Assembly: GCA_016718505.1 (NCBI GenBank)
Contig: JADKDE010000001.1
Coordinates: forward strand, 434,001 to 498,000
DNA length: 64,000 nt
DNA from: Saprospiraceae bacterium
Lineage (GTDB): Bacteria > Bacteroidota > Bacteroidia > Chitinophagales > Saprospiraceae
Direction of reading: 5' to 3'
Shown: one piece after another, positions 1-9,198 of the stretch
How the letters are laid out: every line of letters starts with the position of its first letter
How positions within the stretch are numbered: position 1 is the stretch's first letter
Translations under genes and position numbers: made by a program
Notes under the pieces: model-generated
What the model was told of the DNA's origin: nothing
Databases searched by the model: none
The model's input: the letters and a program-made list of their open reading frames with translations, nothing else

Positions 1-623
1 TTTTCTGAAATTACCTGCAATATTATTTGTCCCGATTTTTCATTGTTTTTATTAGAAAGTTGATTGATTTGTGATTGTAGTTTATTTTCAGACTCTACCA
101 ATGTTTTTTCTTTCTCTACAAGATCTACGTGAGCTGTTCTCAATTCGGTAGATTTAACTTGATAATAATCCAAAAAACGAATTAAATTTGCTGTTTCGAT
201 CCCTGTTTGTGATCCACCAACGCTTTTGTTGGCTTCAAGAGCAGCATTGGTACTTTCAACGATTGATTTTTGTAGGCGAAGGTCTCGAAGTTTATTTTTA
301 ACAATCGATATCTCATCGTCTAAAAGTTTTTGTTCAGCGGTTTTAGGTTGGTTAGGGTTTAAAAAATCAACTGAATGTTTCGAACTGAGAACGGTAATAG
401 GATTTTCGCTTCCTATTTGTATCGTATTAATATCTAAGTTATGAGCTATATTTTGAATGATGATCTCTTGAGATCCGCTGGAGAAATTAACGACAGATTT
501 GTGCGTAATTTCGGCTGCATTTTGATAAACTAGAACACTTTCTATCGTAGAATTATATTTTGTTTGCGCTAAAATATTTGTCCAAATAAACCCACAAAAG
601 CATATAGCAATAAAATTTCTCAT
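1..623 (-). CDS. MuiA-like protein (DUF4140/DUF4139 family), N-terminal part
   Basis: Reading the minus strand from ATG 621-623 gives about 207 codons that run off the left edge, so the C-terminus is missing. The protein starts with a signal peptide ending in ILAQ (about residues 11-20). A short beta-rich segment follows, with the phrase VLVYQNAAEI at about 31-40, typical of the DUF4140 N-terminal domain of mucoidy-inhibitor-like proteins. From about residue 100 it is highly charged and helical, probably coiled coil. Family members are periplasmic or envelope proteins of unclear role, and the usual C-terminal DUF4139 domain would lie outside the window. The 58-nt gap to the amylase on the same strand shows no clear terminator. 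The family call rests on the N-terminal pattern and the coiled-coil layout. Confidence 0.7.
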   Translation of the reverse strand, partial: MRNFIAICFCGFIWTNILAQTKYNSTIESVLVYQNAAEITHKSVVNFSSGSQEIIIQNIAHNLDINTIQIGSENPITVLSSKHSVDFLNPNQPKTAEQKLLDDEISIVKNKLRDLRLQKSIVESTNAALEANKSVGGSQTGIETANLIRFLDYYQVKSTELRTAHVDLVEKEKTLVESENKLQSQINQLSNKNNEKSGQIILQVISE

Positions 624-681
624 AAGTTGTAATTTAGAAGTCCTAACGCAAATTAGCTGGGTTTATTATTTTTTTCTGAAA

Positions 682-2616
682 TCAATAACAATCAATTACC
701 ATAGCAACATGCGGCAGTATGCTTAGCTTTTGAATATCAGATACCATATTTTCTTGGATAATATCCTTAAATGAATGAAATGATTTTAGTTCTTCCTCGT
801 AAACATAATTTGGAAGCGTTTTTTCCTTGTCAGAAAAATTCAATATAACCAAGACTTTTTTATTCTTTAAGGTTCGGCTGTAAATGTAAAGACCGTCGGT
901 TGGAACAAACTGCTTTAAATGACCAAGGTATAAATGTGGGTTATTTTTCCTAAAAAGAGCTAATTTACTGATGAATGTTACAAAATCATTTTCCAACTTG
1001 GTACGTCCATTCTCTTCGAATTTGTTAATTGAATCTTCTTTCCATCCACCTTCGAAATCTTGACGTACTTTGCCATCTGGATCGGTAAAACCCTTGTATA
1101 ATAGCTCTGTACCATAATATAATTGAGGGATTCCTCTAAAAGTCATGAGCCACGTTAAAGCGATTTTTGTTTTTTCAACATTTTCGTTGAGCATGGAGAA
1201 AATTCTCCCTAAATCGTGATTATCCAAAAAAATTACTTGCTCATTGGGTTTTTCATAAAGGTAATCTTGGGCAGTATTCGTATAAAGCCTTGCAGCACCT
1301 TCCACCCAACCCTGGGGCTTTTGTAAGGCTTCAACTATAGAAAAATAAGACTGGAAATCAGTAAGGGCGGGCATGTTTGAATCAAAGGGCTTAAGGTTCT
1401 TTTTTCCTTGTGAAAACCAAGCCTGTGCGGCAGGTCCATGCACCCAAGTTTCCGAAAACAAGCAAAAGTTGGGATACTCTGTTAAGATCGCTTTGGCCCA
1501 ATTACCCATAAAAACCTGATCGCAATAAGCATAGGTATCTAATCTATAACCGCTTATTTTGGCATATTCGATCCACCAAATATGATTCTGGATGAAAAAG
1601 CGCTCTACGTGTTTGTTTTGTTGATTGATATCAGGCATGTGAAAATCAAACCAGCCATTTTTCATTAAACTTTGGTCATAATTGGAACTATAAGGGTCGT
1701 ACCACACTTGATCGCGATAATTACTGCGTGTAAATGTTGGCCAATTATGTATCCAACTTTCAGAAGGTAGGTCCAAAATGAAATCATGTTGATCTCCAAA
1801 ATGATTGTGAACGATATCCATCACCATTTTCATCTTTAGAGATTTCATGGAATCGCACAAAGATTTGAATTGTATATTGTCACCAAGTCTTCTATCGACA
1901 TTATAGTGGTCGGTTATGGCATATCCGTGATAGGAAGCATAAGGTTGGTCGTTTTCGAAAACGGGGTTTAGCCACAAGGTGGTGACACCTAAGTTTTTAA
2001 GGTAGTCTAAGTAATTGACGATTCCTTTTAAATCTCCACCATGTCTAAAAAACATTTTGGTACGATCTATTTCTTTTTGATTCATGGATGGTATAATATC
2101 GTTCGAATAGTCTCCATTGGCGAATCTGTCGGGCATAATCAGGTAAATCAGGTCCGATGCATTGACGTAATCTTCTTTTGATCTCATGGATTTTTTGCCT
2201 AAAAGTTCAAAAGTATATCGTTTTGTATTTTTGCCGGTTTTTGCTAATATATTAAAAGATCCAATCTTGGCTGTAGGGGCTATTTTTATGGTTACAAATA
2301 AGTAATTAGGATTGGTTTCTTTTTCGATTTTTACAATGGAAACGCCTGGATAATTTATTTGAATTTTGCCTTCAGCAATTAGATTGTCATGAATGATGAC
2401 TTCTACCTGATTATGTTTCATACCAACCCACCAAGAAGATGGGAATAACCGTGGGGTTTTAACAACTATTGGTGCTGCTGTTCTTACTTTATATTGAGAA
2501 AGTTGAATTCCCGAGGGCAATAATTGTTGACTTTCGGGTACTGTTTGGCCATAGACTGGTGTATTCAAGGCTATAAAGAAAATCAAACCGAGAAGATATA
2601 AAATACTATTTTTCAT
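682..2616 (-). CDS. Secreted GH13 alpha-amylase/neopullulanase-type enzyme (SusA-like)
   Basis: This 644-aa enzyme should hydrolyse alpha-1,4 links in starch, maltodextrin, pullulan or cyclodextrin. It has a signal peptide (residues 1-24, ending VYGQ). An N-terminal beta domain follows (about 30-140), as in neopullulanase and cyclomaltodextrinase enzymes. The GH13 barrel carries region I DIVHNH at 267-272, region II GYRLD with nucleophile Asp360, region III SETW with acid/base Glu389, and region IV NHD at 466-468, so all catalytic residues are present. A short C-terminal beta domain ends the protein. Its start lies 11 bp inside the 3' end of hutH, so the two are probably cotranscribed. It is 28 kb from the Sus-like locus in this window but may feed it. 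The exact substrate cannot be read from sequence. Confidence 0.9.
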   Translation of the reverse strand: MKNSILYLLGLIFFIALNTPVYGQTVPESQQLLPSGIQLSQYKVRTAAPIVVKTPRLFPSSWWVGMKHNQVEVIIHDNLIAEGKIQINYPGVSIVKIEKETNPNYLFVTIKIAPTAKIGSFNILAKTGKNTKRYTFELLGKKSMRSKEDYVNASDLIYLIMPDRFANGDYSNDIIPSMNQKEIDRTKMFFRHGGDLKGIVNYLDYLKNLGVTTLWLNPVFENDQPYASYHGYAITDHYNVDRRLGDNIQFKSLCDSMKSLKMKMVMDIVHNHFGDQHDFILDLPSESWIHNWPTFTRSNYRDQVWYDPYSSNYDQSLMKNGWFDFHMPDINQQNKHVERFFIQNHIWWIEYAKISGYRLDTYAYCDQVFMGNWAKAILTEYPNFCLFSETWVHGPAAQAWFSQGKKNLKPFDSNMPALTDFQSYFSIVEALQKPQGWVEGAARLYTNTAQDYLYEKPNEQVIFLDNHDLGRIFSMLNENVEKTKIALTWLMTFRGIPQLYYGTELLYKGFTDPDGKVRQDFEGGWKEDSINKFEENGRTKLENDFVTFISKLALFRKNNPHLYLGHLKQFVPTDGLYIYSRTLKNKKVLVILNFSDKEKTLPNYVYEEELKSFHSFKDIIQENMVSDIQKLSILPHVAMVIDCY

Positions 2617-4111
2617 AATCGGAAAATGTATTATTTTTAAGCAATTGGAAAGCAGAATCTAAATGCGGATAAAGTATAATATCTGAGTCAAAATAGGGGA
2701 TCGTATCTCTCGTTTTTTCTAAAAGATTATTTAATCCACCCTTGTCAAACAAAACCGCTTTAAAGTACAATGCTTGATTGGCTGCTAGTAATTCTATTCC
2801 CAATACTCTAAACGTGTTCAAAACGACTTGATAACACTTGGTTGCCGCGTTTGCACCCATAGAAACATGGTCTTCTTGTCCATTGCAAGAAACGATGGAA
2901 TCAACACTTGCGGGCGTGCACAATTGTTTGTTTTGACTTACTATGCCAGCAGCAGTATATTGGGCGATCATCAAGCCGGAATTTAAGCCAGCATTCGGTG
3001 TCAAAAATGGAGGTAGGTCTCTTTTACCGCTGATGAGATGGAAAATTCTTCGTTCAGATATATTGGCTAATTCAGCTAAAGCTAAAGCTAGAATATCCAG
3101 TCCAAGCGCAATCGGTTGTGCGTGGAAATTCCCACCACTTAGGATTTTATCCTCTTGATCAAATACCGTCGGATTGTCAGTTACAGCATTTATTTCTTGA
3201 TGTATGGTATTGCTAAAAAAGTTAATTAAATCCAAAGAAGCACCATGGACCTGAGGAATACAGCGAAACGAATAAGGATCTTGCACGTATTGACTTGTTT
3301 CACCAAAAGATTTAACCCCTCGTAATAAAGATAAGATTCGTTGACTTACATTAATTTGTCCAGACTGTCGGCGCACTTTGTGTAATAAAGGATCGAATGG
3401 CTTTATAGAGCAATCAAAAGCCGACAGCGAAAATGCAGAAATGGCATTAGCCCAATCTATAATGCGGAAGGCACTTAATAAATTGAAAACACCGTATGCA
3501 GTACAGAATTGTGTTCCATTTAATAGCGCTAGGCCCTCCTTTGACTCCAAATTTGTAGGTGAAATGTTTAATTTTTTGAGTATTTGTGCTGTAGGAAGTT
3601 TTTCCCCACCAAACCACACATCACCTTCACCAATGAGCGTGAGTGATAAATGAGCTAGGGGAGCCAAATCTCCTGAAGCACCCAGAGATCCTAAAGTATA
3701 TATAACAGGGTATATTTCGTGGTTGAAATATTCAATCATCTTTTCTATCAAAGAAAGCCGAACGCCAGAAAACCCCAAACAGAGGTTTTTTATCTTTAAA
3801 AGAAAAATAATTTTTACAACCTCTAATGGAACTAAATCCCCCATACCACAAGCATGAGATCTTATTAAATTCAATTGAAGTTCCTCAAGGTTTTCTTCTG
3901 AAATTCTAATATCACACAAAGATCCAAAACCCGTATTGATACCGTAAATAGCTGCTGAAGAACTAGAAATGGTCTTTTCAAGATATGCCCGGTTATTTGA
4001 AATCTTTTGAGCTACGTCTTTGCTTAGTTTTAATTTTAAATTATTACTGATAATGCTTTGAATATCAGAGATATCCCAATCCTCGTCGGCTAAAACATAA
4101 TAATCAACCAC
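2606..4111 (-). CDS. hutH: Histidine ammonia-lyase
   Basis: The 501-aa protein matches the usual HAL length. HAL converts L-histidine to trans-urocanate and ammonia, the first step of histidine degradation, in the cytoplasm. The MIO prosthetic group forms from Ala145-Ser146-Gly147 in the motif GSLGASGDLAPLAH. The substrate-selectivity loop reads RSHACGMG (Ser-His, as in HAL; tyrosine ammonia-lyases have His-Leu there). The late motif QEDHVSMG holds the Glu typical of HAL rather than the Gln of PAL. No hutU, hutI or formiminoglutamate gene is nearby, so the rest of the pathway must lie elsewhere. The gene is divergent from aroB across 88 bp and overlaps the downstream amylase by 11 bp. Confidence 0.9.
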   Translation of the reverse strand: MVDYYVLADEDWDISDIQSIISNNLKLKLSKDVAQKISNNRAYLEKTISSSSAAIYGINTGFGSLCDIRISEENLEELQLNLIRSHACGMGDLVPLEVVKIIFLLKIKNLCLGFSGVRLSLIEKMIEYFNHEIYPVIYTLGSLGASGDLAPLAHLSLTLIGEGDVWFGGEKLPTAQILKKLNISPTNLESKEGLALLNGTQFCTAYGVFNLLSAFRIIDWANAISAFSLSAFDCSIKPFDPLLHKVRRQSGQINVSQRILSLLRGVKSFGETSQYVQDPYSFRCIPQVHGASLDLINFFSNTIHQEINAVTDNPTVFDQEDKILSGGNFHAQPIALGLDILALALAELANISERRIFHLISGKRDLPPFLTPNAGLNSGLMIAQYTAAGIVSQNKQLCTPASVDSIVSCNGQEDHVSMGANAATKCYQVVLNTFRVLGIELLAANQALYFKAVLFDKGGLNNLLEKTRDTIPYFDSDIILYPHLDSAFQLLKNNTFSDYEK

Positions 4112-4132
4112 AAATAATTAATTTTATTAAAA

Positions 4133-4140
4133 CAAAGGTA
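4133..4140 (-). promoter_or_regulatory. Candidate -7 box for hutH
   Basis: On the minus strand this reads TACCTTTG, a full match to the Bacteroidota -7 consensus TAnnTTTG, 21 bp before the hutH ATG. No TTG -33 element lies at the usual 17-23 nt spacing (a CAAA complement is 32 nt away), so support is partial. Confidence 0.4.
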
Positions 4141-4194
4141 TAAAGGTATTTGAAAGATTTGAAGCGTATAGTCAAAATATCGTTTTTTAATGAT

Positions 4195-4202
4195 TAATTT
4201 TG
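4195..4202 (+). promoter_or_regulatory. Candidate -7 box overlapping the aroB start
   Basis: The sequence TAATTTTG matches TAnnTTTG but includes the TTG start codon proposed for aroB. If it is the real promoter, translation must begin later (GTG at 4212 is the next candidate). No -33 box is visible, so it may be a chance match. Confidence 0.25.
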
Positions 4203-5237
4203 TCAAAAAAAGTGTCGTTTATAAAATACGGATCTGTAGAAGAGTACAAAATAGAATTCGACTACTCAAGCATTCATATTCTAGTTGATTCAAATACTAA
4301 AAAGCATTGTTTGCCAAAACTTCCTGCCAGTTTAACAGAACAGGCTAATATAATCATTGTCAAATCTGGTGAAATGCATAAGACCATCGATTCTGCAAAA
4401 ATGATTTGGGAGAAATTATCAAATAAAAATGCGGATAGAAAAGCTTTGATGATCTGCCTTGGAGGAGGAATGGTGGGTGATTTGGGAGGGTTTTGTGCTG
4501 GTACGTATAAACGCGGAATAAAATATATCCAGATTCCCACCACGTTGCTGTCTATGGTTGATTCAAGTATCGGCAATAAAACAGGAATTGATTTGAATGG
4601 GATAAAAAATTTGGTCGGACTGTTTTATCCACCTCAAGTAACCATCATAGATCATCGATTTTTAGTGACGCTTTCATCTCGTCAAATATTAAATGGTTAT
4701 GCAGAAATTATTAAGCACAGTCTGATTGCCAAGGAAGAAACTTTGTTTGACCAGATATTTGAGAAAGACTTGTTAAAATGCGAGCCAGAAAAGTTGATAC
4801 CACTAAATATCGAAATTAAATCTCAAATCGTCGATCAAGATCCATTAGAACAAAATAGCAGAAAATGGCTGAACTTTGGTCATACAGTAGGTCACGCGAT
4901 AGAAGCACAGGCTATGCAAAAAGGGATCGATATGCTGCATGGGGAAGCTATCATTATTGGTATGATGATAGAACTGGAGCTATCCACCGCTAAATTGGGA
5001 TTTCCACAAGATTTAAGAAATAAAATTATAGACTGGATCAAAGATAATTATAGAATCGACGCCGATTGGATAAAGAGCGAAGCTAAAAGGTTATTAAATT
5101 TTATGAAAAACGATAAGAAAAATCATGAAAAAAGAACTTTATTTTCGTTATTAAAATCTAAAGGTGATTGTATTGAGAATGTAGAATGTGACGATAAATT
5201 AATTCTTCAAACATTACAAAGGCATAGAAAATGGTAA
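4200..5237 (+). CDS. aroB: 3-dehydroquinate synthase
   Basis: AroB turns DAHP into 3-dehydroquinate in the shikimate pathway, using NAD and a divalent metal. The 345-aa protein has the glycine-rich NAD site GGGMVGDLGGF at about residues 87-97, then the family block PTTLLSMVDSSIGNKT and the metal-binding motif NFGHTVGHAIE. There is no ATG near the N-terminus. TTG at 4200 is the first usable start after an in-frame TGA at 4191-4193, and GTG at 4212 is the alternative. The gene is divergent from hutH and is followed 77 nt later by an ECF sigma gene on the same strand. Confidence 0.92.
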   Translation: MSKKVSFIKYGSVEEYKIEFDYSSIHILVDSNTKKHCLPKLPASLTEQANIIIVKSGEMHKTIDSAKMIWEKLSNKNADRKALMICLGGGMVGDLGGFCAGTYKRGIKYIQIPTTLLSMVDSSIGNKTGIDLNGIKNLVGLFYPPQVTIIDHRFLVTLSSRQILNGYAEIIKHSLIAKEETLFDQIFEKDLLKCEPEKLIPLNIEIKSQIVDQDPLEQNSRKWLNFGHTVGHAIEAQAMQKGIDMLHGEAIIIGMMIELELSTAKLGFPQDLRNKIIDWIKDNYRIDADWIKSEAKRLLNFMKNDKKNHEKRTLFSLLKSKGDCIENVECDDKLILQTLQRHRKW

Positions 5238-5314
5238 AAAATTCGCATATTTGTAAGAAGTTTACTTAAATAAATTGTAAAACTTATATTATGCAGGGAT
5301 AGAAATATTGAATT

Positions 5315-5872
5315 TTGGTTGATAATAATATAATATTAATAGCTCAACAGGGCAACCGGAAGGCTATCAAAGTCATTTACGATGATTTTGCAGGGAAGGC
5401 CTTTGTGATATGCCTGAGATATGCAAAGCGCCGAGAAGATGCTGAAGATATGCTTCAAGAGGGTTTTGTCAAAATATTTCACAACATCAAGCAATTTGAT
5501 TTTAAAGGAAATTTCGAGGGCTGGATGAGAAGAGTCATGGTCCATGCTTGCATTCGATTCCTTGGAAAAATTGAAATTTATAATGATATAGAACAACCAG
5601 AATTCACAAATTTAAAGACAAATTCTCCAACGATAATCAGTGAATTGTCCGAAATGGAAATTTTGGCATTGATCGAAAAACTTCCCAATGGATATAAATT
5701 AGTATTTAATATGTATGTTTTGGATGGCTACGACCACGCAGAGATTGCAGCAAAATTATCCATAACTGAATCTACATCAAGAAGCCAATTGGTAAAAGCA
5801 AGAAGAATGCTACAATCTTTTTTAGGTAAAAACAATTTTGAACCACAACAAGTCTTAAAAATAGTCGAATAG
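5315..5872 (+). CDS. ECF RNA polymerase sigma factor
   Basis: The 185-aa protein has sigma-70 region 2 in the first ~85 residues (the stretch with REDAEDMLQEGFVKIF is region 2.2; FEGWMRRV is region 2.3-2.4) and region 4 at about 120-170, ending in the helix-turn-helix phrase AAKLSITESTSRSQL. Regions 1 and 3 are absent, as in ECF factors. The start is TTG 5315: a TGA lies two codons upstream in frame, and the nearby ATG at 5291 opens only a three-codon frame. One nucleotide after its stop begins an anti-sigma-like gene, so the pair should form a sigma/anti-sigma module answering an envelope signal. Confidence 0.88.
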   Translation: MVDNNIILIAQQGNRKAIKVIYDDFAGKAFVICLRYAKRREDAEDMLQEGFVKIFHNIKQFDFKGNFEGWMRRVMVHACIRFLGKIEIYNDIEQPEFTNLKTNSPTIISELSEMEILALIEKLPNGYKLVFNMYVLDGYDHAEIAAKLSITESTSRSQLVKARRMLQSFLGKNNFEPQQVLKIVE

Positions 5873-5873
5873 A

Positions 5874-7226
5874 ATGAGAGAGCAAGATAAAAAATTAAAA
5901 GAAAAATTTCAGCAATATTCAATTGTTCCACCTGAAACCGTATGGTATAAAATAGAGCAAAGGCTATCCAGTAAGCAACGAGGTCTATTTTTCTTTCAAG
6001 AAATTCAGAAAATAAACTTTATTGCATCTATGGTTGGTCTGCTACTGGTTATGTGGCTAAGCTTTGATCAAATATCGAGTGATATGCCAACTCAATCTTT
6101 TAATTCAGAAAGTGCCGACAATGCAAAACAAGATAATACGATAACGGATAAAGTTTCTGTCTCTCAGATAGCAAATAGTTCTGGTGATAAATTACTAAAA
6201 AAACCAATTCGTAAGGCAGAAAGAATTTTCTTTGAAAAGGATCAAAACATTAACACGAATTTAAGCGATAGAAATGGCGAAAATACAATCACCAATGGTG
6301 AATTAATAGAAAAAGGTATTGTAGCTCTTGATCATTTCCCATTGAGTGATTTGATGAAACAAGAAGAGAGTTGGGTTAATACTAAAGAACGGGGTAATGT
6401 TTATGTTTCCCCAGAAATATCTATTCTTGGATTGCAAAAAGTTTCAAATCAAGACGCACAATTAAATTTTCCAGCCATTGTAAACAAGAAGATAACCAAG
6501 CCCCAAAATCAATATTATTTGGAAGTATTTACAGGAGCAGAATACATATCAAGGAAACTAGAAGCGAAGTCGTCAGAGTACAATGATTTTGCTGTTAATA
6601 GAAATGAAACTGAAAAATTTGTTTCCAGCATACAAGGAGGAGTATTAATTGGAGTCAATTTTCCTTCAAAATGGAGTATTGCAGCGGGATTAAATTATTC
6701 AAACGAAACGTATCTATTTAATGCAAAACTCAATTCCTCCCGATGGAAGACAGCATTGGTTGCAGTAGATACGTTATTTTCAAATCCACAGAACCCTGAA
6801 ATTGTCTATAAAAGCATACAATATACAGAAACAGGTGTCTTGAACACCAAAGTTTATAATAGCCTTCATTCGATACAGATGCCTATTAAGATTGGATATA
6901 GTTTTTCAATACCCAAAATGAGAATAAATCTATTTGTAGGGCTTAATACTGGTTATTTGTTTTACACAAGAGGGCAGGTTGCTGACTTAAAGGGTTCATC
7001 ACAAAACATACAGTATGCCCATGAAAATAATCCTTATAAATTGGGGATTAACATGAATGCAACTACGGGGATTAGTTTTGCATATCTTTTGAATAGCAGT
7101 TTAGCAATAACAATGGAGCCACAAATTCAGATACCAATTATTGGCTATTCGGAATCAACTTACCCATTGCTTGAGAAGCAAACAAGATATGGATTGAGGC
7201 TCGGACTCAGATATGGATTAAGGTAA
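5874..7226 (+). CDS. Anti-sigma-like membrane protein with barrel-like C-terminal domain
   Basis: The 450-aa protein begins with a charged cytoplasmic segment (1-45, phrase VPPETVWYKIEQRL as in Bacteroidota anti-sigma N-termini). One membrane helix follows at about 47-64. A polar, poorly conserved linker covers about 65-175. A beta-rich C-terminal domain (about 185-450) has alternating aromatic strands and ends in LRLGLRYGLR, like small outer-membrane barrels (PorT/OmpA-barrel type). It starts one base after the ECF sigma stop, so it very likely controls that factor. An inner-membrane anchor joined to a barrel-like domain is a recurring but poorly understood architecture. No enzyme motif is visible. 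Confidence 0.7.
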   Translation: MREQDKKLKEKFQQYSIVPPETVWYKIEQRLSSKQRGLFFFQEIQKINFIASMVGLLLVMWLSFDQISSDMPTQSFNSESADNAKQDNTITDKVSVSQIANSSGDKLLKKPIRKAERIFFEKDQNINTNLSDRNGENTITNGELIEKGIVALDHFPLSDLMKQEESWVNTKERGNVYVSPEISILGLQKVSNQDAQLNFPAIVNKKITKPQNQYYLEVFTGAEYISRKLEAKSSEYNDFAVNRNETEKFVSSIQGGVLIGVNFPSKWSIAAGLNYSNETYLFNAKLNSSRWKTALVAVDTLFSNPQNPEIVYKSIQYTETGVLNTKVYNSLHSIQMPIKIGYSFSIPKMRINLFVGLNTGYLFYTRGQVADLKGSSQNIQYAHENNPYKLGINMNATTGISFAYLLNSSLAITMEPQIQIPIIGYSESTYPLLEKQTRYGLRLGLRYGLR

Positions 7227-7248
7227 AAGATAAAATCATAATCATGCA

Positions 7249-7272
7249 TTGTTGCTTTAGCAAACATTTTTT
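7249..7272 (+). terminator. Weak possible terminator after the sigma/anti-sigma pair
   Basis: GTTGC (7251-7255) can pair with GCAAAC (7260-7265, one bulge) around a TTTA loop, and a run of six T follows. The stem is short, so this is tentative. Confidence 0.3.
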
Positions 7273-7309
7273 ATGTTTTGAAGTTTTCATTTCTTAATCC
7301 TAAGTAAAT

Positions 7310-9193
7310 ATGATTAAAGCTTTAGAAAACAAATCACTACAATACATTCTTACCGTTGGTTTTTTTATAGTGATGTGTATTCTGGCAATCCTTACAGACG
7401 GTACAGGAGGGGATGGCGACAGTGTACATCATTACTTATATTCGAGCTTAGCGTTTAAACACCCAGAAAATTTTTTTAATCATTGGGCGAAGCCAATGTT
7501 TGTAATTCTTTCTGCCCCTTTTACACAGTTTGGATTTGTTGGCATGAAGATCTTCAATGCACTTTGTATCAGTGGGTGTATATGGTTGCTTTTCGAGCTT
7601 AGTGGTTATTTTGGTATAAGACGAAAATGGATTGCTCCTGTTTTTTTGTGTGCAATGCCTCATATCTTACTATCAACACATTCAGGACTAACAGAACCAT
7701 TGTTTTCATTCTGGCTTTTGATTTCAATATATTATTACACAACAAATAGACCAGTATTGGCAACTGTCCTTATTTCCTTTTTGCCAATGGTAAGATCAGA
7801 GGGGTTAATTATTTTTATTCCTATAATTATTTATTTGCTCAATGTAAGAGAATACAAGTTATTGCCATTGTTGGCAATCGGACATTTGGCAATAGGGATA
7901 ATAGGCTCGCCAATACATGGGACAATATTTTGGACTGTAACTGAAATTCCTTATATAAAAACGAACATTAATTATGGGAATGGAACTTGGGGTCATTACT
8001 TTAGAACATTTCACGAAGTCACGGGTCGTGTTATTTGTTGGCTTGTGCTAATTGGAGTTCTTTATGGGGCTTTTTATCTGTATGATTTTATCAAGTCGAA
8101 ATTTAGAAATAACATCCAACTCATTTGGTTGATATACGGCTCCTTTGTTTGTTTTTTTATGGCTCATGTTATTTTTTGGACGTTTGGAATGTTTAATTCG
8201 TTTGGTTTATATAGGGTGATGGTTTGTGTATTACCATTGGCTGCCCTAATAGCTACTTTTCCAATTGACGCACTAGAAAAATATCTCGAAAGTAAGCGAA
8301 TAATGTGGTTTGGAAATCTTGTGCTGCCCGCATTGATATTGGTTTTGTCATTTGAATATTATAAAAAATGCAATTTCAAGGAATGTTTAGAAAAATCACC
8401 GTTGCAGGTTAAAATTGACGAAATTGCCAATAAATACAAGGATTATTACAAGGATAAAGGATATACATTTTATTGGGATGCCGTGTATCCCAATATGGCT
8501 TTTGATGTAGATAGATTTGATTTGGAAAAATATCGATCAGGAGAAAAAATTCACTCAATGCCTATTCCTGTAAAAGCTGTTTATTTGTGGGATGATTGGT
8601 TTAGTCCAGTTGAAGTTGGAAATACCCTTGAAAAGATGAAAGCAGATAAAATATTTGAAGAGAAAGACGTATTTTCGGAATTTGATTTTAACGGGGGTAG
8701 GACAAGGTATTTTTATTTATTCGAGACAATCCTTGACCAATCAGCCTCAAAAGATACCATCCTCAAACTAGACCTTCTGCAAGGATATAACACAACCAAC
8801 ACTAAAGAGTATATGACCCAAGACTTAAAAGCGGGAAAGATATTCAACAAAACCAATGAATATTCTGAAAATTTAAAATATGGATTTATTGCTGGAAACC
8901 AAGATTTTGTAAAAGTTGCCATTAAATCAAATATTTATTCAGAAGAAATTCCAGAGGAAACTTGGAAAAAATCAAGCTTTGTAATAGTGTCGGAAGATAA
9001 AAATGGTAAGACAATTGAATGGAAGGGAATTTCAATAGAAAACCAAACGAAGCTTAAGGAGTGGACAGAAGTGAATTCTGTTGCCAATATTAAGATAAAT
9101 AAACAGGAGGCAAACCGAATAACTTGTTATATTTGGTCACCTACATCACACTATATATTGGCAGATAGCCTAACAATAAAGGTAGGAAAATAA
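7310..9193 (+). CDS. Polytopic GT-C-type glycosyltransferase (mannosyltransferase-like)
   Basis: The 627-aa protein has around ten hydrophobic segments in residues 1-350, then a soluble tail of about 270 residues. The first extracytoplasmic loop carries GGDGDSVHHY (about 34-43), an acidic motif in the place where GT-C enzymes hold the catalytic Asp for a lipid-phosphate sugar donor. Later phrases LTEPLFSFWLL and VRSEGL are also common in this class. It should transfer a sugar from a polyprenyl-phosphate carrier on the outer face of the inner membrane. The next gene, 5 nt downstream, is another GT-C enzyme, so both may act on one surface glycan or glycoprotein. Donor and acceptor are unknown. 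Confidence 0.65.
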   Translation: MIKALENKSLQYILTVGFFIVMCILAILTDGTGGDGDSVHHYLYSSLAFKHPENFFNHWAKPMFVILSAPFTQFGFVGMKIFNALCISGCIWLLFELSGYFGIRRKWIAPVFLCAMPHILLSTHSGLTEPLFSFWLLISIYYYTTNRPVLATVLISFLPMVRSEGLIIFIPIIIYLLNVREYKLLPLLAIGHLAIGIIGSPIHGTIFWTVTEIPYIKTNINYGNGTWGHYFRTFHEVTGRVICWLVLIGVLYGAFYLYDFIKSKFRNNIQLIWLIYGSFVCFFMAHVIFWTFGMFNSFGLYRVMVCVLPLAALIATFPIDALEKYLESKRIMWFGNLVLPALILVLSFEYYKKCNFKECLEKSPLQVKIDEIANKYKDYYKDKGYTFYWDAVYPNMAFDVDRFDLEKYRSGEKIHSMPIPVKAVYLWDDWFSPVEVGNTLEKMKADKIFEEKDVFSEFDFNGGRTRYFYLFETILDQSASKDTILKLDLLQGYNTTNTKEYMTQDLKAGKIFNKTNEYSENLKYGFIAGNQDFVKVAIKSNIYSEEIPEETWKKSSFVIVSEDKNGKTIEWKGISIENQTKLKEWTEVNSVANIKINKQEANRITCYIWSPTSHYILADSLTIKVGK

Positions 9194-9198
9194 TAATA

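Noticed and set aside
2606..4111. Tyrosine ammonia-lyase of a pigment cluster
   Set aside because: The selectivity loop is Ser-His and the late motif is QEDHVSMG, both HAL-type, and no pigment genes are near.
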